Assembly: GCF_000270305.1 (NCBI RefSeq) | Contig: NC_015737.1 | Span: 2,170,501-2,234,500 of the forward strand | Origin: Clostridium sp. SY8519 | Lineage (GTDB): Bacteria; Bacillota; Clostridia; Lachnospirales; Lachnospiraceae | Reading direction: 5' to 3' | Length of the DNA: 64,000 nucleotides | Shown: piece by piece, positions 47,727 to 58,600 of the stretch | How positions within the stretch are numbered: position 1 is the first letter of the stretch | How the letters are laid out: every line of letters begins with the position of its first letter | Translations under genes and position numbers: made by a program | Notes under the pieces: model-generated | What the model was told of the DNA's origin: nothing | Seen by the model: only the letters and a program-made list of their open reading frames with translations | The model's database searches: none

Positions 47727-50441
47727 ATGAGCGACAAAATAGTATTAATTGACGGACACAGCATATTGAACCGGGCCTTTTTCGCCATCCCGGACCTGAC
47801 CAATTCCGAAGGCCTGCACACCAATGCGGTCTATGGATTCCTGAATATTCTTTTCAAGATTCTGGAAGAGGAACAGCCCCAGTATCTGACAGTGGCTTTT
47901 GACCGGAGTGAACCGACTTTCCGCCACAAGATGTATCAGGAGTACAAGGGTACCCGGAAGCCCATGGCGGAGGAACTGCATCAGCAGGTGCCGGTGATCA
48001 AGGATCTGCTGCGGGCGATGGATGTGGAAGTCGTGGAACTGCCGGGTTATGAGGCAGATGATATCCTGGGAACCATCGCGCGGATCGCGGAAGAAAAGGA
48101 TGTGGATGTGCGGATTATCTCCGGAGACAGGGACCTGCTGCAGCTGGCCACAGAACGGACGATGATCCGGATCCCCAAAACCAAGCGGACCGGTACGGAA
48201 ATCGAGGATTACCTGGCACAGGATGTGATGGACCGCTATCAGGTCACCCCGGAGGAATTCATTGATGTAAAAGCCCTGATGGGAGACAGTTCGGACAATA
48301 TTCCGGGAGTTCCGGGAATCGGGGAAAAGACGGCCACCAAACTGATCGTCCGGTATCACAGCATCGAAAATGCCTACGCCCACCTGGATGAGATTTCCCA
48401 GAAACGGGCGCAGAACTGCCTGAAAGAACATTATGATATGGCGGAACTGTCCAAAACACTGGCCACGATTGACCGGAACGCCCCGGTGGAGTTCAGCCTG
48501 GAAGAAGCCAGAATGGGCAGCCTGTATACGGAAGAAGCCTATCCGATTATGAAACGTCTGGAATTCAAGCAGTTTCTTCCGCGGTTTGAAGGGACTCCGG
48601 CATACGGGAACGCAGAGGAAAAGTTCCGCAGGATTACCGGCCGGCAGGAGCTGCAGGAGTTTCTGGACGGACTGGATCCGGAGACTGCGGCGGTTCAGAT
48701 TTACCAGAAGCCGGAGCCGGCAGGGGGCAGCCGCAGGGGACACCGGGAAACTGCCGGCCAGCAGACCCTGGATTTTTCTGGGACAGAGATGTCCGGGGGC
48801 TGTCTGTACGGCGCTGCGTTCGGGGACGGAACCGGACAGGCGGCGTTTGTGCCGGCGGGCAGCCTGACGGACGCGGAGATCCGTGAGGAAGTCCGGCGTC
48901 TGGCGGATCGGGCCCTCCGGGTGATTTCGCCGGACCTGAAACAGCTGATCAAATTTGGCTGCCGGATCCCCCGGGAGAAGGCGGCGGACACGTCCATTGC
49001 CGCCTATCTGCTGAATCCGCTGAAAAATGCCTATACCTATGATGATATTGCCAGTGATTATCTGGGGGAAATGATTCCCTCTGAGGCGGATCTGTTCGGC
49101 AAAATGAAGCGGGAAAAGGCACAGAAGGAGAAACCGGAGGCCTTTGAAAAGATGGCCTGTTATGAAGTGTATACGGCGGCAAAGGCAAATGGGCCGCTGA
49201 TGGACGCCCTGAAAGAACAGGACATGATGCGGCTGTACCGTGAGATTGAGCTGCCGCTGGTATACACACTGGCAGACATGGAACTGGAAGGCGTACGCGT
49301 GGACGGAGAGGCTCTGCATGCCTACGGAGAGCATCTGACCGGCCGGATTCAGGAGCTGGAGCAGGAGATTTATAAGCTGGCGGATGAGACCTTTAATATT
49401 CAGTCCCCCAAGCAGCTGGGAACGATCCTGTTTGAAAAGCTTCAGATGCCCTATGCGAAAAAGACAAAAACCGGGTATTCCACAGCTGCCGATGTGTTGG
49501 AAAAACTGGCGCCGGAATATCCCATCGCAGCCCGGGTGCTGGAATACCGGACCCTGACGAAACTGAAATCCACATATGCCGACGGTCTGGCAGGCTTTAT
49601 CCGGGCAGACGGCAGGATTCACTCCAGTTTCAATCAGACCATTACCGCGACCGGAAGAATCAGCAGTACAGATCCGAATCTCCAGAACATCCCGATCCGG
49701 ATGGAACTGGGCCGCATGATACGCAAGGTGTTTATCCCCAGGGAAGGCAGCGTGCTGATTGACGCGGACTATTCCCAGATCGAACTGCGGATTCTGGCCC
49801 ACATGTCCAAAGACGAAAATCTGATCAGCGCTTACCGGCAGTCCAAGGATATCCACCGCATTACCGCCTCCCTGGTGTTCCATACACCGTTTGAAGAGGT
49901 GACGCCGCTGCAGCGGCGCAATGCCAAGGCGGTCAATTTCGGCATTGTTTACGGCATCAGTTCCTTCGGACTGAGCCAGGACCTGAGTATTTCCAGAAAA
50001 GAGGCCCAGGAGTATATTGCCAGCTATTTCGCCACCTATCCGGGGATTAAGATTTTCCTGGACCAGGCGGTGGAAGACGCGAAGGAAAAGGGATATTCCG
50101 TGACCATGTTCGGACGCAGGAGACCGGTGCCGGAGTTAAAGTCCGGCAATTTCGCCCAGCGGCAGTTCGGTGAGCGGATTGCCATGAATTCTCCGATTCA
50201 GGGCACTGCGGCAGATATTATCAAGATTGCCATGATACGTGTGCATGACCGCCTGGAGCGGGAAGGCCTTCAGTCGAAACTGATCCTTCAGGTCCATGAC
50301 GAACTGCTGATTGAAGCGGAACAGACAGAAGTGGACGCAGTGAAAAAAATCCTGGAAGAAGAGATGTGCCATGCGGCAGACCTGTCTGTGGCGCTGGAGA
50401 TCGATATGAAAACAGGAAAGAACTGGTACGAGGCACATTAG
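47727..50441 (+). CDS. polA: DNA polymerase I, 904 aa
   Basis: The 5'-3' exonuclease domain occupies residues 1-~290 (LIDGHSILNRAFFAIP, GYEADDILG, GDRDLLQL). A middle domain (about 300-530) lacks the DxE-type proofreading residues and contains a low-complexity Gly/Arg patch (GGSRRGHRETAG), so 3'-5' exonuclease is probably inactive. The polymerase domain follows with motif A (DYSQIELRILAH), motif B (RRNAKAVNFGIVYGIS) and motif C (QVHDELLIE). It fills gaps and removes RNA primers. AAGGAG precedes the ATG; coaE follows by 10 bp. Confidence 0.95.
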   Translation: MSDKIVLIDGHSILNRAFFAIPDLTNSEGLHTNAVYGFLNILFKILEEEQPQYLTVAFDRSEPTFRHKMYQEYKGTRKPMAEELHQQVPVIKDLLRAMDVEVVELPGYEADDILGTIARIAEEKDVDVRIISGDRDLLQLATERTMIRIPKTKRTGTEIEDYLAQDVMDRYQVTPEEFIDVKALMGDSSDNIPGVPGIGEKTATKLIVRYHSIENAYAHLDEISQKRAQNCLKEHYDMAELSKTLATIDRNAPVEFSLEEARMGSLYTEEAYPIMKRLEFKQFLPRFEGTPAYGNAEEKFRRITGRQELQEFLDGLDPETAAVQIYQKPEPAGGSRRGHRETAGQQTLDFSGTEMSGGCLYGAAFGDGTGQAAFVPAGSLTDAEIREEVRRLADRALRVISPDLKQLIKFGCRIPREKAADTSIAAYLLNPLKNAYTYDDIASDYLGEMIPSEADLFGKMKREKAQKEKPEAFEKMACYEVYTAAKANGPLMDALKEQDMMRLYREIELPLVYTLADMELEGVRVDGEALHAYGEHLTGRIQELEQEIYKLADETFNIQSPKQLGTILFEKLQMPYAKKTKTGYSTAADVLEKLAPEYPIAARVLEYRTLTKLKSTYADGLAGFIRADGRIHSSFNQTITATGRISSTDPNLQNIPIRMELGRMIRKVFIPREGSVLIDADYSQIELRILAHMSKDENLISAYRQSKDIHRITASLVFHTPFEEVTPLQRRNAKAVNFGIVYGISSFGLSQDLSISRKEAQEYIASYFATYPGIKIFLDQAVEDAKEKGYSVTMFGRRRPVPELKSGNFAQRQFGERIAMNSPIQGTAADIIKIAMIRVHDRLEREGLQSKLILQVHDELLIEAEQTEVDAVKKILEEEMCHAADLSVALEIDMKTGKNWYEAH

Positions 50442-50451
50442 GAACAGGGAT

Positions 50452-51075
50452 ATGATTCGATTTATTGGAATAACCGGCGGAGTCGGCGCGGGCAAATCAG
50501 AGATTCTGCGCCATCTGGAAAAACACTACAACTGCATGGTGATGCTGACGGATGAGATCGCGCACCGCCTGATGGAACCGGGCACCGCCTGCTACAATCA
50601 GCTGGAAGAAGTCTTTGCCGATGACCGGGTCTATGAACCGGACGGCCGGTTCGACCGGCTGGCTCTGGCCAAGGTACTGTTTGAGCACAGGGAGAAACGC
50701 CGGCAGCTGAACGGGATCGTCCACCCGGCGGTCAAGCAGTATGTGATGGACGCCGCGGCGGAAGCCAGGGAAAACAAGAAACTGGATTTTGTTATTGTGG
50801 AATCCGCGCTGCTGATTGAAGAACATTATGATGAAATCTGTGATGAACTGTGGTATATTTTTACCTCTGAGGAGATTCGCCGGGAACGGCTGAAAATTTC
50901 CCGCGGATATTCCGATGAAAAAGTAGACGGAATTTTCGCGGCGCAGCTGACAGAGGAAGAATTCCGCAGAGAATGCAAAGTAATCATCGACAATAACGGC
51001 ACAGTGGAAGAGAGCATCTGCCAGATTGACCGTGTGCTGTCAGAGTACGGGTACAGAAAATATGGAATTATGTAG
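50452..51075 (+). CDS. coaE: Dephospho-CoA kinase, 207 aa
   Basis: The P-loop GITGGVGAGKSEIL at residues 5-18, the DEIAH motif, GIVHPAVKQYV and the LLIEEHYDEICDELWYI segment are characteristic. It phosphorylates dephospho-CoA in the last step of CoA synthesis. It follows polA by 10 bp, a common clostridial order, and its end overlaps the next gene by 14 bp. Confidence 0.93.
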   Translation: MIRFIGITGGVGAGKSEILRHLEKHYNCMVMLTDEIAHRLMEPGTACYNQLEEVFADDRVYEPDGRFDRLALAKVLFEHREKRRQLNGIVHPAVKQYVMDAAAEARENKKLDFVIVESALLIEEHYDEICDELWYIFTSEEIRRERLKISRGYSDEKVDGIFAAQLTEEEFRRECKVIIDNNGTVEESICQIDRVLSEYGYRKYGIM

Positions 51076-51859
51076 TATTGCCAGCGGCAGCAGCGGAAAC
51101 TGCATTTACGCGGGCACGGAAACGCATCACATTCTGATTGATGCGGGCATCAGCAAAAAACGGATCGAACAGGGACTGCACGGAATCGGCCTGAAGGCGG
51201 AGGAACTGGAGGGAATTCTCATTACCCATGAGCATTCGGACCACATCCAGGGCCTGGGCGTAATGGCCCGGAAATACGGGATCCCGATGTATGCCACACA
51301 GGGGACCATAGACGCCATCCGCAGAGCGGATAAAATCGGAAAAGTCGACTGGGAACTGTTCTGCCCCATTGAAAAAGACAGCGAATTTCAGATCGGCGAC
51401 ATTACCGTGCGTCCGATCCGGATTTCCCATGACGCGGCGGATCCGGTGGCGTATATTCTGAAGAATCAGAAGCAGTCCATGGGAGTGATCACAGATCTGG
51501 GAAAATATGATGATTATATTATAGACAATCTTCAGAATCTGGATGTATTATTATTAGAGGCCAATCACGATGTCAATATGCTGCAGGTGGGCGTGTATCC
51601 CTACCCCCTGAAGCGGCGGATCCTGGGCGAACGGGGACATCTGTCCAACGAGCTGTCCGGGCAGCTTCTGGGCGCTGTGCTGCATGACAATATGAAATGC
51701 GTGCTTCTGGGACATCTCAGTAAAGAGAATAATTATCCCAGACTGGCCTATGAGACGGTGCGGTCGGAGATTACCATGGGCGACAATCCGTATAAAGGAA
51801 GCGATTTCCCGATCGCGGTAGCCTCCCGGGAGAAACCGTCAGAACTGATTACCATATAA
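51062..51859 (+). CDS. MBL-fold metallo-hydrolase, WalJ/YycJ-like, 265 aa
   Basis: ELCSIASGSSGNCIYAGTETHHILIDAGISKKRIEQGL is the opening typical of the YycJ/WalJ group. ITHEHSDHIQGLG is the metal motif, and later LLLEANHDVNMLQVG and LLGHLSKENNYP complete the site. WalJ proteins are putative nucleases or RNA/DNA-processing hydrolases, sometimes tied to WalRK. The start at 51062 lies inside coaE (14-bp overlap), so translation is probably coupled. Confidence 0.88.
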   Translation: MELCSIASGSSGNCIYAGTETHHILIDAGISKKRIEQGLHGIGLKAEELEGILITHEHSDHIQGLGVMARKYGIPMYATQGTIDAIRRADKIGKVDWELFCPIEKDSEFQIGDITVRPIRISHDAADPVAYILKNQKQSMGVITDLGKYDDYIIDNLQNLDVLLLEANHDVNMLQVGVYPYPLKRRILGERGHLSNELSGQLLGAVLHDNMKCVLLGHLSKENNYPRLAYETVRSEITMGDNPYKGSDFPIAVASREKPSELITI

Positions 51860-51871
51860 AAAGGAGAGAGC

Positions 51872-52156
51872 ATGGAAAGAAAGACAGACAAGACAATTAT
51901 CACTGTTGTAGGAAAAGATACCGTAGGTATTATCGCAAAAGTATGCACGTATCTGGCAGACAATCACATCAACGTGCTGGATATTTCTCAGACCATCGTA
52001 CAGGGCTATTTTAACATGATGATGATCGTCGATATGGCGACTTCTGACAAACCCTTTGCCGACGCGTCTTCCGAGCTGACCAGTCTGGGAGAGGAGATCG
52101 GCGTAGCCATCAAATGTCAGAAAGAAGAAATCTTTGACATGATGCACCGTCTCTAA
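51872..52156 (+). CDS. ACT-domain protein, 94 aa
   Basis: The whole protein is one ACT domain of the YjhC/UPF0237 type (KTIITVVGKDTVGIIAKVCTYLADNHINVLDISQTIVQGYFNMMMIVD). It presumably binds an amino acid or similar effector. It is followed 27 bp later by the DUF711 gene. This pair is conserved across Firmicutes, but its role is unknown. AAGGAG lies 7 bp before the ATG. Confidence 0.92.
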   Translation: MERKTDKTIITVVGKDTVGIIAKVCTYLADNHINVLDISQTIVQGYFNMMMIVDMATSDKPFADASSELTSLGEEIGVAIKCQKEEIFDMMHRL

Positions 52157-52183
52157 GAGAATATTCCGGAGGTATAATACACT

Positions 52184-53548
52184 ATGATTAATATGTACGA
52201 AGTGAACGAAACCAATGAGATGATCGAACATGAGAATCTCGACGTTCGTACAATTACACTGGGCATCAGCCTGATGGACTGCATTGACGCAGATCTGGAC
52301 ACCCTGAATGAAAACATTTACAACAAAATGACACGTCTTGCCAGGGATCTGGTAAAAACCGGTCAGGAGATCGAAAAGAAATACCAGATTCCGATTGTCA
52401 ACAAACGAATTTCCGTGACTCCCATTGCTCTGGTAGGCGCTGCGGCCTGCAAGACACCGGAAGATTATGTAACCATCGCAAAAACCCTGGACCGGGTGGC
52501 AGATACGGTGGGCGTCAACTTTATCGGCGGATATTCCGCTCTGGTATCCAAGGGAATGACCCATGCGGACGAACTTCTGATCCGCTCCATTCCAAAAGCG
52601 CTGGCCAGCACCAATCTGGTCTGCAGCTCTGTGAACCTGGGTTCCACAAAGACCGGAATCAACATGGACGCGGTACGTCTGATGGGCCAGGTCGTAAAGG
52701 AAACCGCGGAACTGACCAAGGAAAAGGATTCCTACGGCTGCACCAAACTGGTGGTATTCTGCAACGCGCCGGATGACAATCCGTTTATGGCAGGCGCCTT
52801 CCACGGCGTGACAGAAGCGGATGCCATCATCAATGTAGGTGTCAGCGGCCCTGGCGTAGTGATGAACGCGCTGAAAAAAGTCCGGGGCGAATCCTTCGAA
52901 GTACTGTGTGAAACCATAAAGAAAACAGCCTTCAAGATCACCCGTGTGGGCCAGCTGGTGGCGCGGGAAGCGTCCCGCATGCTGGATGTGCCCTTCGGGA
53001 TTATCGACCTGTCTCTGGCACCCACACCGGCAGTGGGCGACAGCGTAGCAGGCATTCTGGAAGAGATCGGCCTGGAGTTTGCAGGCGCGCCCGGCACGAC
53101 GGCAGCGCTGGCGCTTCTGAACGATCAGGTGAAAAAAGGCGGCATCATGGCTTCGTCGTATGTAGGCGGCCTCAGCGGCGCCTTTATCCCAGTCAGCGAA
53201 GACCAGGGCATGATCGATGCGGTCCGGGCAGATGCCCTTACCATTGAAAAGCTGGAAGCCATGACCTGTGTATGCTCTGTAGGTCTGGATATGATCGCGA
53301 TTCCGGGCAGCACTTCCGCGGCTACCATTTCCGGCATAATTGCGGATGAGATGGCCATCGGCATGGTAAACCAGAAGACCACGGCAGTACGTGTGATCCC
53401 TGTGATCGGCAAAGATGTAGGAGACGAGGCGGAGTTCGGCGGCCTGCTGGGCTATGCGCCGATTATGCCGGTAAACCAGCATTCCTGCGAAGCCTTCGTG
53501 AACCGTGCCGGACGCATTCCCGCTCCGGTTCACAGTTTCAAAAACTAA
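52184..53548 (+). CDS. DUF711/UPF0210 family protein, 454 aa
   Basis: The sequence follows the UPF0210 family through its length: [16 protein letters not shown] at the start, [49 protein letters not shown] and the C-terminal [13 protein letters not shown] 454-aa length is typical. Structures of relatives resemble glycyl-radical-enzyme folds, but no glycyl radical loop is apparent here. The reaction is unknown; the ACT partner upstream suggests amino acid-linked regulation. GGAGG precedes the ATG. Confidence 0.93.
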   Translation: MINMYEVNETNEMIEHENLDVRTITLGISLMDCIDADLDTLNENIYNKMTRLARDLVKTGQEIEKKYQIPIVNKRISVTPIALVGAAACKTPEDYVTIAKTLDRVADTVGVNFIGGYSALVSKGMTHADELLIRSIPKALASTNLVCSSVNLGSTKTGINMDAVRLMGQVVKETAELTKEKDSYGCTKLVVFCNAPDDNPFMAGAFHGVTEADAIINVGVSGPGVVMNALKKVRGESFEVLCETIKKTAFKITRVGQLVAREASRMLDVPFGIIDLSLAPTPAVGDSVAGILEEIGLEFAGAPGTTAALALLNDQVKKGGIMASSYVGGLSGAFIPVSEDQGMIDAVRADALTIEKLEAMTCVCSVGLDMIAIPGSTSAATISGIIADEMAIGMVNQKTTAVRVIPVIGKDVGDEAEFGGLLGYAPIMPVNQHSCEAFVNRAGRIPAPVHSFKN

Positions 53549-53569
53549 CGGCACCGTATCATTGCACAG

Positions 53570-53596
53570 GAATCCCGCTTCGGCGGGATTCTTTCT
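53570..53596 (+). terminator. Terminator after the DUF711 gene
   Basis: GAATCCCGC-TTCG-GCGGGATTC followed by TTTCT. It ends just before the AAGGAGG of the next gene, so some read-through may feed the purine genes. Confidence 0.8.
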
Positions 53597-53615
53597 AAGG
53601 AGGAGAAAGAAAACT

Positions 53616-54329
53616 ATGATTCAGGAATCCATCGCGAAGCTGTTAAGCAGCAATACCTATCCGGGCCGGGGGATTGTCATCGGCCGCACACCGGACGGCA
53701 CCAAGGCAGTTGCGGCATACTTTATTATGGGACGCAGCGCCAACAGCCGGAACCGTATCTTTGTGGAAGACGGAGAAGGGATCCGCACGCAGGCGTTTGA
53801 CCCTTCCAAACTGGAGGACCCGAGTCTGATTATTTACGCGCCGGTGCGGGTGCTGGGCAATAAAACCATCGTAACCAACGGGGATCAGACGGACACGATT
53901 TACGAAGGAATGGATAAGCAGCTGACCTTTGAACAGACGCTGCGCAGCCGGGAATTTGAGCCGGACGCGCCGAATTACACGCCCAGAATCAGCGGAATCA
54001 TGCATCTGGAAGACGGCAGATACAGCTTTGCCATGTCCATCTTAAAGAGTAATCAGGGAGATCCGGACTGCTGCTGCCGCTACACTTTTGCTTATGAAAA
54101 GCCAAAAGCAGGCGAAGCCCGGTTTATCCACACCTATCAGTGCGACGGCAATCCGCTGCCGAGTTTTGAAGGAGAACCGGAGCTGACCGAGACTCTGGAT
54201 GATCTGGACGCATATACGGAACTGCTCTGGAACAACCTGAATGAAGAGAATAAAGTATCTCTGTTTGTCCGTTACATTGATATCGCGACCGGAAACTATG
54301 AGACACGGATTGTCAATAAAAACAAATAA
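53616..54329 (+). CDS. purO: IMP cyclohydrolase, PurO-like, 237 aa
   Basis: NTYPGRGIVIGRTPDGTKAVAAYFIMGRSANSRNRIFVE is the conserved opening of the PurO-type IMP cyclohydrolase superfamily, unrelated to the cyclohydrolase domain of standard PurH. It should close the purine ring of FAICAR to give IMP. It is paired with a stand-alone AICAR transformylase 22 bp downstream, which supports this function. TAAGGAGGAG precedes the ATG at 53616; the frame upstream to 53505 overlaps the DUF711 gene and is not the start. Confidence 0.88.
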   Translation: MIQESIAKLLSSNTYPGRGIVIGRTPDGTKAVAAYFIMGRSANSRNRIFVEDGEGIRTQAFDPSKLEDPSLIIYAPVRVLGNKTIVTNGDQTDTIYEGMDKQLTFEQTLRSREFEPDAPNYTPRISGIMHLEDGRYSFAMSILKSNQGDPDCCCRYTFAYEKPKAGEARFIHTYQCDGNPLPSFEGEPELTETLDDLDAYTELLWNNLNEENKVSLFVRYIDIATGNYETRIVNKNK

Positions 54330-54351
54330 AGCGCAGAAGCAGGAGGATATT

Positions 54352-55527
54352 GTGAAAGAACTTGAACTGAAATACGGATGCAATCCCAATCAGAAACCTT
54401 CCAGAATTTACATGGAACAGGGGGAGCTGCCGATCCAGGTACTGAACGGCAGACCGGGCTACATCAACTTTCTGGATGCCTTAAACGGCTGGCAGCTGGT
54501 AAAGGAACTGAAAGAAGCCACCGGATATCCGGCAGCCACTTCCTTTAAACATGTGTCACCTGCAGGGGCTGCAGTGGGGACACCGCTGACGGAAGTGGAA
54601 CGAAAGATTTACTGGGTGGATGATATGGGCGAACTGTCCCCTCTGGCTTCTGCCTACGCAAAGGCAAGAGGCGCAGACCGGATGTCTTCCTTCGGTGATT
54701 TCATCTCCCTGTCTGATGTCTGCGACGCAGATACCGCAAGACTCATCAAACGGGAAGTTTCCGATGGTGTAATCGCTCCGGGATATGAGCCGGAAGCCTT
54801 GGAAATCCTGAAACAGAAGAAGAAGGGCAATTATAACATTATCCAGATCGATCCTTCCTATCGTCCGGATCCGGTAGAGCATAAGCAGGTCTTCGGAATT
54901 ACTTTTGAACAGGGACGCAATGAGCTGCCGATCAACCGGGAACTGCTGGACAATGTGGTAACTGAGAACAAAGAGATCCCGGACAGCGCGAAAACAGACC
55001 TTCTCATTGCCTTGATCACATTAAAATACACCCAGTCCAATTCCGTCTGCTATGTGAAAAACGGACAGGCAATCGGAATTGGTGCCGGACAGCAGTCCAG
55101 AATCCACTGTACCCGTCTGGCAGGACAGAAGGCGGACAACTGGTTCCTGCGCCAGTCCCCGAAGGTGCTTGGCCTGCAGTTCGTGGATGGCCTGGGCCGG
55201 GCAAACCGCGACAATGCGATCGACGTGTACATCGGCGAGGAATACGAAGATGTGTTGGCAGAAGGCCAGTGGCAGAAGATCTTTAAGGTAAAACCGGAGG
55301 TTTTCACCAGAGAAGAGAAAAAAGCCTGGCTGGCAAAGAATACCGGCGTGGCCCTTGGATCGGACGCATTCTTCCCCTTTGGGGACAATATTGAGCGTGC
55401 CCACAAAAGCGGCGTGAAATATATTGCGGAACCGGGCGGATCCATTCGTGACGACAACGTCATCGAAACCTGCAACAAATACCAGATGGCTATGTGCTTT
55501 ACAGGCATTCGGCTGTTCCATCATTAA
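54352..55527 (+). CDS. purH: AICAR transformylase (PurH C-terminal domain only), 391 aa
   Basis: LELKYGCNPNQKPSRIYM and the catalytic Lys-His in SFKHVSPAGAAVG, followed by KARGADRMSSFGDFISLSD and the C-terminal ALGSDAFFPFGDNIERA, define the formyltransferase domain. The N-terminal IMP cyclohydrolase (MGS-like) domain of bifunctional PurH is missing. Its job is supplied by the PurO-like gene just upstream. It transfers a formyl group from 10-formyl-THF to AICAR. The start is GTG at 54352 with AGGAGG upstream, not the longer frame from 54241, which overlaps purO. Confidence 0.92.
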   Translation: MKELELKYGCNPNQKPSRIYMEQGELPIQVLNGRPGYINFLDALNGWQLVKELKEATGYPAATSFKHVSPAGAAVGTPLTEVERKIYWVDDMGELSPLASAYAKARGADRMSSFGDFISLSDVCDADTARLIKREVSDGVIAPGYEPEALEILKQKKKGNYNIIQIDPSYRPDPVEHKQVFGITFEQGRNELPINRELLDNVVTENKEIPDSAKTDLLIALITLKYTQSNSVCYVKNGQAIGIGAGQQSRIHCTRLAGQKADNWFLRQSPKVLGLQFVDGLGRANRDNAIDVYIGEEYEDVLAEGQWQKIFKVKPEVFTREEKKAWLAKNTGVALGSDAFFPFGDNIERAHKSGVKYIAEPGGSIRDDNVIETCNKYQMAMCFTGIRLFHH

Positions 55528-55550
55528 GAGAAACGCAGATACGGAAAATA

Positions 55551-55595
55551 AAAATGCTCAGATCACCAAAACGGCGGTCTGAGCATTTTTTATTT
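55551..55595. terminator. Terminator between purH and pyc
   Basis: AAAATGCTCAGA and TCTGAGCATTTTTT pair around a 15-nt loop, between convergent genes. Confidence 0.9.
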
Positions 55596-55699
55596 TCCGG
55601 CTTACGCCGGCAGGGCAGCGGCAGCATCTGCTGTTTCGCCCGGATCCGCGGCTGTCGGACAGCCGGACGGATCCGGGGAAATATATGAGCAGCCAGCTG

Positions 55700-58600
55700 T
55701 TATTTCTCCTGTGCTTCCTCTGCCTCTTCTTCTTTGATGGCAGTGGATCCTGCAAGATGGAAGGAGATCAGCAGGTCATCCTGGTGAACGGAATCACCCG
55801 GCTTGACGTAAAGCTTGTCGACGGTACCGTCTACCTTGGATACCACTGTGGTCTCCATCTTCATGGCTTCTACCGTAAGCAGAGCCATGTTCTTGGTGAC
55901 TTTCTGGCCTTCTTTTACAAGAACTTTTCCGACGGTACCCGGGATCGAAGAACCAAGGTGCTGCGGGTTGTTCTTGTCGGCTTTCAGCTTGTTGTCGGTC
56001 TTGACTTCCAGTTTCTTATCCAGAATACGAACGGTACGCATGGAGCCGTTTACCAGGAACATCAGGTTGCGGTATCCGTCTTTGTCCGCATCGCTGGCTT
56101 CCAGATATTTGATCAGGAGTTCCTTGCCTTCGCCGATCTTCAGATAGGTTTCCTCGCCTTTTCTGAGACCGAAGAAGTATACGTGGCTTTCCAGACGGGT
56201 GACGTCGTTGAACATTTCCACATGCTCCAGATAGTCTTCGTATACTTTCGGATAGAGGGCGTAGGAGATGGCTTTCATCTCCATTACATCATCCGGCTTG
56301 TCTTCGAAGTGGTATTTCTCGATGAGCATCTTTTTGATTGCCTCGAAATCTACCGGTTTCAGATGTTTGCCCGGACGGTCGGTCAGGGGCTCGATATCTT
56401 TCAGGACGATTTTCTGCAGTTCTTTCGGGAAACCGCCATAGGGCTGACCCATCATACCCTGGAAGTAGGATACAACGGAATCCGGATAGGAAAGTCCGGC
56501 GCCTTCGGTCAGGATATTGTCTTTGGTCAGGTTGTTTTTGTACATGAAGATAGCCAGATCGCCCACTGCCTTGGAGGTAGGGGTAACTTTGACAATGTTG
56601 CCCAGAAGATCGTTGGCATCTTTGTACAGAGATTTGATCTGCTCAAATTCATCCGCGGATCCCATGGACGCAACCTGTGCCTGCAGGTTGGAGTACTGTC
56701 CGCCGGGGATCTCGTATTTGTAGATTTCGGCATTGGGGGACTTCATGTCGCTTTCGAAGCCCGCATATACCTTGCGGACATGGCCGTAGTAACGGCTCAG
56801 TTCGTCCAGTTCCTCGAAATCCAGGCCGGTATCCCGCTTTGTGCCCCGCAGGGATTCCACCACGGCGTTCATGGAAGGCTGGCTGGTCAGGGAAGACATG
56901 GACTCGATGGCCAGGTCCACAATATCGCAGCCGGCTTCCGCAGCCATCAGTACCGTGCTGACACCGTTGCCGGTGGAGTCGTGGGTATGCAGATGGATCG
57001 GGATGTGCAGTTCGCTCTTTAAGGTGGTAATCAGTTCTTTTGCGGCGGTCGGACGCAGAAGGCCTGCCATGTCCTTGATGGCCAGGGAGTGGATACCGAG
57101 AGCTTCCAGCTGTTTTGCGTGTTCTACATAGTAGTCCAGGGTGTATTTGGTTTCGTTCGGGCTGATGACATCGCCGGTGTAGCAGATGGTGCCTTCGACG
57201 ATCTTGCCGGTTTTTAATGCTTCCTCAATGGGCATTTTCATATTTTCCACCCAGTTCAGGGAGTCGAAAATACGGAATACATCAATACCCTGTTCCGCGG
57301 AGATACGGATGAATTCACTGACCACATTGTCGGGATAGTTGGAATATCCCACTGCGTTGGATGCACGCAGAAGCATCTGGATCAGAGTGTTTGGCATACG
57401 TTCCCGCAGCAGCTGCAGTCGTGTCCAGGGGGATTCCTTCAGGAAACGGTAAGCCGTGTCGAAAGTCGCGCCGCCCCAGGCTTCTACGGAGAAAGCATTG
57501 CGCATGAACGCGTTTGTAGCATAAGCGGCACCGCACAGATCCTTGCTTCGCATACGGGTGGCCATCAGAGACTGCTGGGCGTCGCGCATGGTAGTGTCGG
57601 TAACGTAGAGCTTATCGTCTTTCAAAATCTTCTGCATCAGGCCTTTCGGTCCCAGTTTTAAGAATTCGTCGCGCATGCCATATACCGGTTTGCTGCGGTC
57701 CAGTTTCGGAAGGACACGGTTTTCAAAAGTACCTTTATTGCCGGCGCTTTCGTTGAGGATCTTGTCGCCGATGAATTCGATGATTTTGGTGGCCCGGTCC
57801 TGACTCTTGGTGAGTTTGAACAGTTCCGGCGTTTCCTCAATGAAAGTGGTATAGCATTTGCCTTCCTGGAAAACCGGATGGTTCAGAACGTTTACCAGGA
57901 ACGGGATGTTGGTTTTTACTCCGCGGATACGCATCTCGGTCAGGGCGCGGAGCGATTTGCGGATGGCAACATCAAAGGTTCTGGCATGGGATACGACTTT
58001 TACCAGCAGACTGTCATAGAAAGGTGATACGACAGAGCTGGTGTATGCGTTGCCGCCGTCCAGACGGATACCCTGTCCGGAACCGGAACGGTATACCGTG
58101 ATTGTACCGGTATCCGGCAGGAAGTTGTTGGCCGGATCTTCGGTGGTGACACGGGTCTGGATCGAGTAGCCGTTGGCTTTGATAGATTCCTGGTTCGGAA
58201 TGTTGACTTCCGGGGAATCCAACGGATATCCCATGGCGATGAGAATCTGGGATGCCACCAGATCGATGCCGGTGATTTCCTCGGATACGGTATGTTCCAC
58301 CTGGATCCGGGGGTTCATCTCGATAAAGTAAGGATTGTTGTCTTCGTCCACAAGGAACTCGCAGGTACCCGCGTTGCGGTAGTTTACAGCCTTGCAGAGA
58401 CGGATCGCGGAATCAAAGATGATCTGGCGGGTCTCATCCGGCAGAGAGAAGGCAGGCGCGTATTCCACGACTTTCTGGTGGCGCCGCTGAACCGAACAGT
58501 CACGGTCAAACAGATGCACCACATTGCCGTAGTTGTCGCCCAGTACCTGAACTTCCACATGCTTCGGGCCGCGCAGATATTTTTCGATGAAGATTTTGTC

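Noticed and set aside
47745..49883. 712-aa minus-strand frame under polA
   Set aside because: It is antisense to conserved polymerase and exonuclease motifs, with no start signal.
51839..53554. 571-aa minus-strand frame under the ACT and DUF711 genes
   Set aside because: It is antisense to two conserved genes with good ribosome binding sites.
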